A stretch of DNA of 24,500 nucleotides from Paulinella micropora (taxonomy: Eukaryota; Cercozoa; Imbricatea; Euglyphida; Paulinellidae): NCBI GenBank assembly GCA_019918135.1, contig WBZZ01005874.1, forward strand, positions 90,001 to 114,500. The letters are read 5' to 3'. The position numbers and the translations under genes are program-made. Positions 8,756-18,176 of this stretch are shown piece after piece (position 1 is the stretch's first letter; every line of letters starts with the position of its first letter). The notes under the pieces were generated by a model that saw nothing but the letters and a program-made list of their open reading frames with translations, was not told the DNA's origin and made no database searches.

Positions 8756-11032
8756 CTCCAGTGGTATCTGCCAGAAGCCATTCTTAAGGTCAATGACCGA
8801 ATAGAATTTTGCATTCCGCAGTACTCTCCTTCCTTCTTCTAATGTCGGGAGAGGATTTCTCTCTTCCTCCAGCACCTTGTTAACACGAGCATAGTTAACT
8901 GTCAGGCGCCATTCTCCTCCTGGCTTCGGCACTATTCTCGGTTGTGAGACTATTGGAGATGTTGATCTCTCAATAAAGTCCTCATTGAGCAGCTGTCTTG
9001 CTAGCTCCTCCGCTATCTTCGCCTCATGTATACTCAAATTCGCCCTTCGTGGTGCCGGTGACGGCTCCGCACCCGGTATTTTGTAAATAACCGCAGTGAA
9101 ATCTTCAGGCTTGACACCACCTGCATGTGGAGGGTCAAAAATTTCCTTGTTCGCCTCTAATTTGGCTTTTAAAAGCTCCTTCTCCTTCTCCGTGCCTACT
9201 CCTTCTTCCAATATTTTCCGCGCCGCCTCTTGAAAATCTTCATCAGACATCTGCTTATGCTGCTTGAGGGGTTCTCTGTCCTCCTCCAAGCCTAAGTCCT
9301 CTTCCGAGACATCATCTAGGCCCGTCTTTTCATACGTGACCGTGTCCGGCTCATCATCTTTACCGAGCTCCACCAGCATGTCAATGAGTCTCGCGTATTG
9401 CAAAGGAGCTTTACGGGTGTAAAAACCATCAAAGCATGTGAATGCTTGCGGTATCAATTTCAACTTGTCGAGGTCTCTGAGCTTCCGCTTGTATGCACTG
9501 CTCTGCTCACGAGTTCCCATACGACAAGCCACCACTAGCTGTTGCTTGCGAGAGGGTACCGGTATAGGATGATCAATAAGCCGGTCCCTTATTTCCTGCG
9601 CCCATATCGCCTTCTCATTATATGGCAGGATAATAGTATACGGCTTATTATTTTCGAATAAAGTCCGTAAGCATTTCTTCACTTCAGACAGTGAACGCGG
9701 CCACGTGGGCTCGTCACCCCAGAAATCAGTAATAAAACTTTTAATAGTTTCTGGTGGAGTATCCGGGATTCGCCCCGTTCTCCTTGGTACAAACGCCTCC
9801 CTTTTTTCTTCTCCTACTTTCGCATGGAAACAGTATCCGTTAGTAATATGGACATCTGTTCCTACTCCTTCCGCGAATCTCGCCAACGACGGGCTTCTTT
9901 GTGCGACACATATAATCTCCTCCTTTCGCTTCTCGATTAAGTCATCAATAGACTTTTTGTCCCAATGGCATGTCGGAACTGTGACAGTGCACACTTGGGA
10001 TTCCCAATTGTCGGTCCAGGACAGTTCATCCGGTCTTACGACATGGGGGTGAACGTACACCTCAAGTGCCTCATGTGCGATGGCCATCTTTTTGTGATCC
10101 GTCGCTAGACTCAGCTCATAAGCCTCATAAGAGTCAGTAGCGTTGAAGGGATCAATATCGTTCTCTTCTCCTCTTTTTACTCCATATATCACTCGCCGTG
10201 CGGCGCAATCAATCACAGCCCCCATCGTAGCCAATTGGTCATACGATAGTAATATTGACCCGTGGTAACCGGGGACGACATAGAGGTCCATACGGTATAC
10301 TCGTGCGGATTTCAATTTAAAGGTCAGTGTGATGATTCCCGTGATATCCGTCCGGCTGCTCACTCCTTTGAGAGTGCCCGTTGACTTTTTCATATTTCCG
10401 TCCACCCAGTCCCGGTATCGATTAAAAAACTTCCTGCCGACAATATTAATATTCGCCATCGTATCATTACCAACTTTTAATATTGTCTTCAATGTTTCAC
10501 AATAAAGTTCCGTATAACACAGAGCATCGGGCCTGTGTATATTGGCTGCGAGAACAAGAACTTTACGTTCCAAATTTTGGAGTCTTGTCTCTAAGTTTTT
10601 CAACTCCTCCTTCTTCTCCTCCTGCTTCACCTCATTAACATTTTTATTATTCTGCGGTACTGGTGCGTTTACTATTTGAGCGACATTGTCTTGTGGTACT
10701 TGAGTACACACATTGTCTTTTTGCTCGCCACCCGCCGCGACCGTAGACATTGAGTCTGTTCGTGGTTGTTTGCTTGGCCGAGGCGATACGTCTGCCATTG
10801 GCCTCCTCGCCTCCATCGCAAGTCTCGCCTTCCTATTTGCATCAGTTATCATTGGTAACCGTGCTGTATGAACGGGTATGAGACTACCTTGGGGCTGCAG
10901 TCTCTGTGTACCCACATCTTTGTTTTCACATAGAGGAAGCGTTGGCCCAGTCTGCACAACAGCATTAGAAAGCACTGTGACTTTAGGGTTAAACTTCACA
11001 GTCTTCTCCTTCCTCTCTTCTTCCCCCTCCAG
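8731..11032 (-). pseudogene. pol of copy B: protease-like domain plus partial RT, truncated
   Basis: Read on the minus strand, the frame is open from just after the UGA (11033-11035) to a stop at 8738-8740 created by the junction. It includes the protease-like domain, the long unassigned region, RT motif 1 (WRLTVNYARVNKV) and motif A (VIDLKNGFWQIPL). Its protein equals copy C until the last residues. RT motif B, the YIDD box and everything downstream are lost. It lacks the one-base deletion that breaks pol in copy A, and this supports that deletion being private to A. Confidence 0.85.
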
Positions 11033-13722
11033 TCATTCCACCACCTCGAAACGATTACCTTGAGTAGTGTCCGGGTAGGATGACGTATCGGTCTCCGAGG
11101 CAGTGTTGTAGGCCTGAGCTCGACCGAAATTTGGGTTGGAGCTTGCCCACGAGCCTCCTCCTCCTCTGGGTGGGGGGCTGGAGCTCGAACAGCTCTCCCT
11201 CCATAAGGGGTATATCCCCGACCTCCTCCTCTTCCTCTCTGAGGGGTTCCCTGCCACCTCGAGGCTCCTCTCCATGTTCCTCGTCCTCGTCCTCCTCCTC
11301 CTCCTCCTCGTCCTCCTGCTCCTGCTCCTCCTTCTCGTCCTCTTTGAGAGGCCTTTAAGTTCTTTTGTCTCTCCCTTTCCTCCTTCTTCTCCTTCATCCT
11401 CTTCATGTAGGTAATGATTGCCTCTCGTAACTCCTCATCATCACACATATTGGCATACCAACCTTCGTTCACAGCGGCAATCTGAAGCATATTGAAAAGG
11501 CCCGGTTCCTTGCCTTCCGTCCTGCTCAGAAAATTTGCCCTTGCTGTTGGGTTCTGCCTATCATGATTGAAAGAGCAGTCTCTGTTCTCCATCTGTGCCT
11601 TACACTGCAAGCCCGCGAACCACCTCCAACATGCGGTCTTCAGGTCTGGCTCTCTCTGTCTCTTCCAACCGGCAACTCTGTTTGTGTACGTGGCTTGTGC
11701 GCCAACAGGTACACCGCCTGCCTGTGCCGTATGTGCCTCCGTGAGCGAGTCCATGTTTGAGCATGCACTCATCACTTCTTGAAACAGTGCTGACGGAGCA
11801 ACGCTTTGAACCGTATTTTCGAACACGTGTGTCTCGAGGAAGTTCTTGGACTTCACTGAGCTAAACGTCGAGCATTGTTGTATGAGCTGAGTAAGCTTAC
11901 TCGGGTTAACTGTGTGTAACGCCGAAAAGAAATAGAGGATGATCGACTTGCGGCCATAGAATAGCCCATAGGAGGAAACTACCTCCGTAAGGGTCGCCGC
12001 CAAGCCAACAGCACTCCTCAAACTCATCGCCACTGTCTCAAAGATTTCAAATCCTATGAGAGTACCAGTGCAGAGATGCTGGTATCCATGAGATTGAAAA
12101 TATGAAATGAGTGTGGCCACCGCCAGTTCACACTGAGCGTCTAGGCCTGTTGCATTGTTTCTCTTAATCTCCTCCTTCTTTCTCAAAAACTTGTACTGTG
12201 TCAGATCAAATCCCTCCGAGACTAGAGATTGGTCAAAAACAGTAACAAGGGCCTCGTATTCCTGCGTTTCGTCGCAAGGAAAAGCCTTCATGCAGGCATT
12301 GATCTCTTTGAGCTTGCTCAAAAGCGAAGCATCAGAGTCTTTGTCTGAGCTCGTCTTGGCATATAGCATGAGACTTGCCACTCCTCCTTTCTTCCCCTTG
12401 AAGGCATTTATGATGTTCTGTCTGTCCTTCTTCTCCGTGTTTGTGACCACCACCGTAGTTGAGCCCGAGGGTGCAGGGGCTGGTGGGGCAGGAGCTGGTG
12501 GGGTCAAATATGTCGGAGGGTGTGTCTTTGCACCACTCACTTTTGCTTTCATTCTTTCCAGTCTCATCGTCTTCTCGAACTCCTCATTCTCTTTCGCCTT
12601 CTTCTTCTCAGATATCACCAGCTTTTGAGCATGAGTGATAAAGGCCACCAATTCAGAAGCAGATCTGAGAAAATTATATTTCTCCACATATTGGTCAACA
12701 CCTGCTTTGTTGGCGACCGGTGGTGCGTTACTAAGTGATTTAAGGACAGAGTGATCCTTGGTAGGAATCCATCTCTTCCATGCCTCCTTGTGCAGTAACG
12801 CACCCATCAACAGTCTGATCTTGGTCAGAACTCTGTCGGTCTTCTCTAACTCATCAATCACAGGATGAGTTTCTCCTGCTGCCTTAATGCTTTTTTCCAT
12901 CTCTGCCTTCCCCTCCTCCAAGGCCTTTATTTCCATTGTAAAAAAATGAAATATGCCACTCGAGTTTTTCGAACCCAGATTGGTCTTCATTTTTGTTACA
13001 TCGACTGCCTCCTGACCAGTCGCGAGGAATCTGGCCGTTGCTCTTGGGTTTGTGTACTGGAGGTAACCCTCACATCGTGGGCCGTATGTACGTTCCCAAA
13101 TCAGGGTTTGAGTGTACACCCCAAAGATAGCATCGAGTAATTCAAGGTGGGTGTGTGTGTCCCCAAACTTGATATGCTGTATCTTCTTTCTCTCTTCTGG
13201 ATCAGAGACCAGTTTGCCGAGGAGCTGTGCTGTGTTTGATAATAGGATATAGACATCCTTTTTAGCACGACTTTTCTCTCTTCTTTGATCCTGAGGGATC
13301 CACACATAGGTATCCTTCTCTACCCCCATCTTGTTATCAAACTCTTCTTTAGTGAGGTCATAGTGGTCTTGCACCCACTGTTGTTCCTCCACTGTGATCT
13401 CCTCTCCATCACTATGAATCAAGTCGATCATTTTTCGTCCTCCTCCTCCCGTGTAGGCAGGTGGTAAGGGATTACCATATGCTCCTCCTCCTCCCGTCTC
13501 TTCTTGTTCAAATCCTCCTTCATCTTCGTCTCCTCCATATCTTCCTTCATCATCCCAGCCCTCTTCTACTCCTCCTCCTACTCCTTCATCTCCTCCTCCT
13601 TCATTCAATCCTCCTCCTCCTCCTTCATTCAATCCTCTTCCTCCTCCTCCTCCTGCTTCTTCTTCTTCTCTTCTTTGATCTGCCTCCGAGAATTCACTCA
13701 CTTCGGCGGTCTCTGTCGACAT
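11033..13722 (-). pseudogene. gag of copy B, frameshifted near the C-terminus
   Basis: The start is the ATG whose complement is at 13720-13722, and the N-terminal Gly/Glu-rich region is intact and in frame, as in C. The CCCH finger and RGG tail are present. A run of six G at 11172-11177 (plus strand) corresponds to seven C in copies A and C. This one-base loss moves Gag into a frame that bypasses the UGA at 11033-11035 and ends at 10996-10998. The last 40 or so Gag residues are therefore replaced and the Gag-Pol frame relation is broken in this copy. A homopolymer error could produce the same picture. Confidence 0.85.
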
Positions 13723-14745
13723 GATGTCGTAGTAGTGATCAACAGGAGGACAGTGTCAGCTCCTATGTTTGGTTTTTGTTCGTTTGTGTTCTGTTCCTCC
13801 TTCAGTCGATTGACTAGTGAAGAGAGAAACTAATAGAGAGGGTAGGATAAGATTCCCTGTCCTCTATGAAACACTGTTTGTATGTTTGTTTTTGTTTGAG
13901 AAAAATAGTCTTTGAGACTTTCTCCGATTTCTTGTTCTCCTTACTCAGATTACTTTCTCCTCCTTCTTTTCTATATTGTATCTAGTATGAGGCACTTGGA
14001 CCTACACACAGATAGTAATAGAGAAGCTAGAAAAGCTCTCCTTGAGAAGTCGACAGTCGGTCGGATAGGTTCTCAGACCTACCTTTAGAAAACGATCAGA
14101 GATTTGCAAAAATACTCTGACGTATGTGTGAGATAATGCAGATAAATGCACAAACTAGAAGGGTAGAGTGTTGTGCTCCTGTCCCTATGCTTGTTTGTGT
14201 TTTGTGTGTGTTCCTTCACTCTTCTGTCCACCTCCTTCTTCTTGGTCTCTGTGTGAGAACAGCAAGAACGACAGAGAGTTTGTATCTGATGTCTCCTTGT
14301 GAGCACACAGATACTGATTGGGCTAGAGGGTACGAGACACCTGCTTGAGACCAATCAAATTATTTGTTTTGTGAAAGAGTTATGAGGGAGCTGTGTTGGA
14401 GTATTTGTTTTCGTCTGACGTCCCCGTGTGAGACAGGTCAGTGAAAATTCACTCTGTTGCCTGTGTGGCAAAGCAGAAAGAAATCACCCTAGTGATGTGG
14501 ACTCCAAATGTAATGCCCCCAACGATAGCTCGTAAAAAGTCGGTAATACAACCAAACACAGTCCTCAAGAATGAGAATGATGTCTCGTTGTATTAGCTCA
14601 GTGAAGCCACAAAGGAAAACGGCAACAGACCAGGAATAAAATGGCATCAGGTCCGATCCGGACAAATAATACTGAAAAACAAGCTGGTGCACCTGTCACC
14701 AGGAAAAGGTATTTTTTACCGGCTATCCGGGGGGTGATGCCTACA
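13723..14745 (-). promoter_or_regulatory. 5' LTR/leader region of copy B
   Basis: Equivalent to the leader of copies A and C and about 1,023 bases long, with the ACGTCA-containing repeats present in reverse orientation. It agrees with C at most positions where A differs, for example ACTGTCC before gag and CACACATACGTC in the second repeat. It has private differences near the outer end, such as the CTTTGTGGC block near 14605-14613. If active it would drive transcription leftward, towards the copy A promoter. Confidence 0.55.
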
Positions 14746-14812
14746 GTAAAGTACGTATTTGTTATTAATAATATAGCTGGGAACAATTTTCAAATTTCAA
14801 ACGTCATGATAA

Positions 14813-14840
14813 TTAATCCTTAACCGTGCCGGGCAATCCC
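14813..14840 (+). repeat. piggyBac-like left terminus (TTAA plus CCTTAACCG block)
   Basis: TTAA at 14813-14816 is followed by TCCTTAACCGTGCC. The end of the piggyBac element at 2018, read inward, is TTAA followed by CCCTTAACCGGTTTGCC. The two align over CCTTAACCG and TGCC with one substitution and a three-base gap. This may mark a related non-autonomous element. No matching right end was found by eye; the nearest candidate, GGAGGGATTAA near 16387-16397, is weak. Confidence 0.4.
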
Positions 14841-15169
14841 TGTTTGTGAATGGAGCCAACGCCACATCATAAGAAGTTTGTGGATCTTGTGTTTAAAAAT
14901 TTTGTAATCAATAAGGCTCACGGTGACTTGACGTGGCAATATTGTAACACCCACGGTATACTACACTGACTCCAGTCGATATGTCGGCCGGCCCGCACAA
15001 TACATAGTGGCATTAAGTGTCGTCCGGCTTGTCGTTACTTGACTCGTATGCTTGGTTTGCCCCTCTACTGTTGAGTGACGACCGGTAGTAAGTCACGGTG
15101 TCAGAGTAGCTGTTCCGGTTACATCTGGAATCGCTAACAAAAGTCACAAGTTGAACGGGGTTTGCTTTT

Positions 15170-15252
15170 GCTTTTCGTGAGGTTCACGAAAAGCTAAAGT
15201 TCTCATGTTTTTCTCGCTTTGATTTTCTTGAGGTTTAGACACCTTGAAAATC
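15170..15252. repeat. Pair of related hairpins
   Basis: The first is a perfect 11-base stem: GCTTTTCGTGA at 15170-15180 and TCACGAAAAGC at 15184-15194, with a three-base loop. The second is imperfect: GATTTTC and AGGT at 15221-15234 pair with ACCT and GAAAATC at 15241-15252 around a small bulge, with a six-base loop. The two share the pattern TTTTC-TGAGGTT and look like diverged duplicates. Their role is unknown. Confidence 0.55.
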
Positions 15253-15319
15253 CGAACAAAAAAGGGTGTTGACCTTTTTCAAGTTTTGTTTAAGTTAGTT
15301 GGACTCTCCCTTAGGGGGA

Positions 15320-15440
15320 GACATTGGACAAATTAATTAGATCCTAGTCCACTACAGCATAATCGTATGGTCACGGTAGCTCCGCTCTCCTAAATACTTA
15401 ATACTTAGTAATTATGATAAGTTCCTGTATTACCATGTTT
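15320..15440 (+). repeat. Diverged dispersed repeat, copy 2
   Basis: Partner of the repeat starting at 2103. It has the same opening block and the ACGGTAGC block at a similar distance (53 against 58 bases), followed by an AT-rich stretch of weaker similarity ending near TATTACCAT. The family is unknown. Confidence 0.45.
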
Positions 15441-16075
15441 TCTGGTACTGGTGGCGAATTGCATTTATGTTCATATATTACCAATTTGGTGAGGTTGGTT
15501 TCCTTTCAACTTGCTTCTTTTGAATCTCAGTGTTACTCAGTAAAACGATGGTAGACAACTGTGATCCCGGAGCCTCCGGTTAACAGGCTAGTTTCCCTAC
15601 CCGGCCGGACCTTCCAATTGTACAATAGGTTATGAGCCTTGCTAGTGCTTTCCCCTGCAAGAAGCCTAACGGAAGGAGGGGGTAGGAAAATGAGAAGAAG
15701 TCTGCGTGACGTTCGAAGTGGCTCCGAAAGTGAGAGCTGGCGTCTGCCAGAAGGGCCACAGCGCATCGGTCTGTGTCTCTGCCAAAGAGGCACAGCAGCA
15801 GGCAAGTTGGCAGCAAGACATGTTTGGTTGCTGCGGAGTTTGTGTTCTGCTTTGTTTTGCAGAGCTGGATGGGAAATCCTAAGTGTGGCTCATTTTGGCG
15901 GGACTGTGAGTCGTCGGTTGGAGCTACGAGTGGTTTTGCCTCGTCTTTGTCCTTCCGGCAGATTGGATCGGTCTGTCGGTGTGAGACTGTGAGAGTACGT
16001 TCCCCGTGTACTTGAAGGAGGGGAAAATCAGTCTATGATAGAGGCGGCTTTATTGCGTACTCTGTTCTTTGAAGA

Positions 16076-16184
16076 CCTTCTAGTGCTTTTCAGTACTCGT
16101 TAATATGTTGTTAGACTAGAAGGCATAGACCTTTGGAGAAGCCTGTACTGATTGCCGCACCGTCTCAGGGGCTGAAGGTCTATG
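16076..16184. repeat. Two adjacent perfect inverted repeats
   Basis: CCTTCTAGT at 16076-16084 pairs with ACTAGAAGG at 16115-16123. Directly after it, CATAGACCTT at 16124-16133 pairs with AAGGTCTATG at 16175-16184, extendable inward by three pairs if G-T pairs are allowed. The loops are 30 and 41 bases. The two stems abut without a gap, as in a structured RNA or a cruciform-prone repeat. No RNA family is recognised. Confidence 0.5.
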
Positions 16185-17152
16185 GTTGCGTAGGGGCTCG
16201 CTACCTCTTTTAGTCTATGTGACACCGACCAGGAAAGTGCCCAAAAACGGGGGCCAAGCCTAAAATATCGCCGGCGAAGTAGGATGTGTGGGAAGTATGT
16301 TTATCAGCCGTGTGGCTGCCACACATGTAATGTTGTTTTCTTTTTCCTTATCAGGTGTTGTAACCATGGGTTATGACTGGGTGTTGGAGGGATTAACTTT
16401 AGTTACCCCCAAGTTTGTTGCTCTGACGAGAGCATAAGTGTAGAGAACAATGACAAGGGGAGGCACCTGAGGCTGTACAGCCAGATATGGAGAACCCGAG
16501 CGTTGGTGAATGTTTTTTTTTGTTTTGGGGTTGGTGCAGGCAGCCTGTTTGCTGCTTTGCGTTTTTGGAACCCACTGACTTGGTATGTTGAGAGGGCCTG
16601 GTGCTGTTTGGACATTATGTGGACAGCTTCGGAATCGTGGAAGGGCCGGCTGGAATCGTTTGCCGCAGCTTTTTGCTCTTCACGAACATTCATCTTTTAC
16701 CCACTCACAAATTGTTTTCGTTGTATGCACCCTTAGATAACTTTACAGACATGTTTCTTTTGGGTCTGTTTGCTGGTTGTACTGCTCTTTTCGGTGGCAA
16801 CTAATTATTCCTTTTGTTCAGTTTAGTGTTGATGCAAGAGTCAAGGGACGACAAGAGACCTTTGAGGTCCACAGAACACACATTATAGGTATGTGGTGTG
16901 TTAGTGTTTTATGTGTGTAAAGAGCCAAGGGGCATTCAGATTTTATTGGAAGAGGCCAGAGGCACATTGAGTAGCCCAGAGCCCACTCAAAAGCAAGGTG
17001 AGATGTTAAATGAGAGCACAAGTTGAGATAGACATAGGCAGAACCAGTCTATCATGGCTGAAAACATACACAAATTTCACTGTGTTTTACAGGATATTTT
17101 TCATGTGTTGAGCTGTGCTCAAGGAGGATTCACTTGTCTTGTACGTGTGCTG

Positions 17153-18176
17153 TGTATGCATAACCCCGGATAGCCGGTAAAAAATACCTTTTCCTGGTGA
17201 CAGGTGCACCAGCTTGTTTTTCAGTATTATTTGTCCGGATTTGGACCTGATGCCATTTTATTCCTGGTCTGTTGCCGTTTTCCTTTTTTTGGCTTCACTG
17301 AGCTAATACAACGAGACATCATTCTCATTCTTGAGGACTGTGTTTGGTTGTATTACCGACTTTTTTCGAGCTATCGTTGGGGGCATTACATTTTGAGTCC
17401 ACATCACTAGGGTGATTTCTTTCTGCTTTGCCACACAGGCAACAGAGTGAATTTTCACTGACCTGTCTCACACGGGGACGTCAGACGAAAACAAATACTC
17501 CAACACAGCTCCCTCATAACTCTTTCACAAAACAAATAATTTGATTTGTCTCAAGCAGGTGTCTCGTACCCTCTAGCCCAATCAGTATCTGTGTGCTCAC
17601 AAGGAGACATCAGATACAAACTCTCTATCGTTCTTGCTGTTCTCACACAGAGACCAAGAAGAAGGAGGTGGACAGAAGAGTGAAGGAACACACACAAAAC
17701 ACAAACAAGCATAGGGACAGGAGCACAACACTCTACCCTTCTAGTTTGTGCATTTATCTGCATTATCTCACACATACGTCAGAGTATTTTTGCAAATCTC
17801 TGATCGTTTTCTAAAGGTAGGTCTGAGAACCTATCCGACCGACTGTCGACTTCTCAAGGAGAGCTTTTCTAGCTTCTCTATTACTATCTGTGTGTAGGTC
17901 CAAGTGCCTCATACTAGATACAATATAGAAAAGAAGGAGGAGAAAGTAATCTGAGTAAGGAGAACAAGAAATCGGAGAAAGTCTCAAAGACTATTTTTCT
18001 CAAACAAAAACAAACATACAAACAGTGTTTCATAGAGGACAGGGAATCTTATCCTACCCTCTCTATTAGTTTCTCTCTTCACTAGTCAATCGACTGAAGG
18101 AGGAACAGAACACAAACGAACAAAAACCAAACATAGGAGCTGACACTGTCCTCCTGTTGATCACTACTACGACATC
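17153..18176 (+). promoter_or_regulatory. 5' LTR/leader region of copy C
   Basis: About 1,024 bases from the left edge to the gag ATG. It carries the same ACGTCA-containing near-direct repeats (about 17466-17485 and 17766-17783). The reversed CCAAT box of A and B is altered here (GATTTGTC instead of GATTGGTC at about 17543). The LTR/leader boundary and primer-binding site could not be fixed from the sequence. Confidence 0.55.

Larger units (their letters stand above)
8731..14745 (-). mobile_element. Ty3/gypsy-type LTR retroelement copy B, inverted, 3' truncated in RT
   Basis: Copy B reads leader, gag and pol on the minus strand from 14745 down to the junction at 8731. Its outer end GATGCCTACA at 14736-14745 is the exact reverse complement of the left end of copy A. 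Most substitutions that distinguish A from C in the 5' 1.9 kb are shared by B and C, so B is not a simple recent fold-back copy of A as it stands. No target-site duplication is visible between the flanks 2647-2652 and 14746-14751. RNase H, integrase and the far LTR are missing. Confidence 0.85.
14746..17152. other. 2.4 kb spacer without a supportable gene
   Basis: No open frame here looks coding: those present are short, mostly start at non-ATG codons and show no recognisable domain. The spacer contains a piggyBac-like end at 14813, a pair of hairpins at 15170-15252, a diverged repeat at 15320-15440 and a second pair of hairpins at 16076-16184. It also holds short blocks shared with the left spacer. 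From about 16200 to 17152 I see no feature. The stretch is most easily read as old, decayed repeats. Confidence 0.6.

Noticed and set aside
2653..14745. Copy B as an exact fold-back sequencing artefact of copy A
   Set aside because: Not fully excluded, but B shares with C many substitutions that A lacks, has its own indels, and has a different outer flank. A pure read fold-back would mirror A.
15560..15625. tRNA-like or SINE-like sequence (GC-rich block around CCCGGAGCCTCCGG)
   Set aside because: I could not find a consistent cloverleaf, a CCA-side acceptor stem or clear A and B boxes on either strand.
15639..16015. Open frames of 80-117 codons in the middle spacer
   Set aside because: The longest starts at TTG, the composition is not protein-like, overlapping frames on both strands are equally open, and no motif is seen.
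16403..16804. Short open frames on both strands near 16400-16800
   Set aside because: No conserved motif or supporting context; lengths are within chance expectation for this composition.
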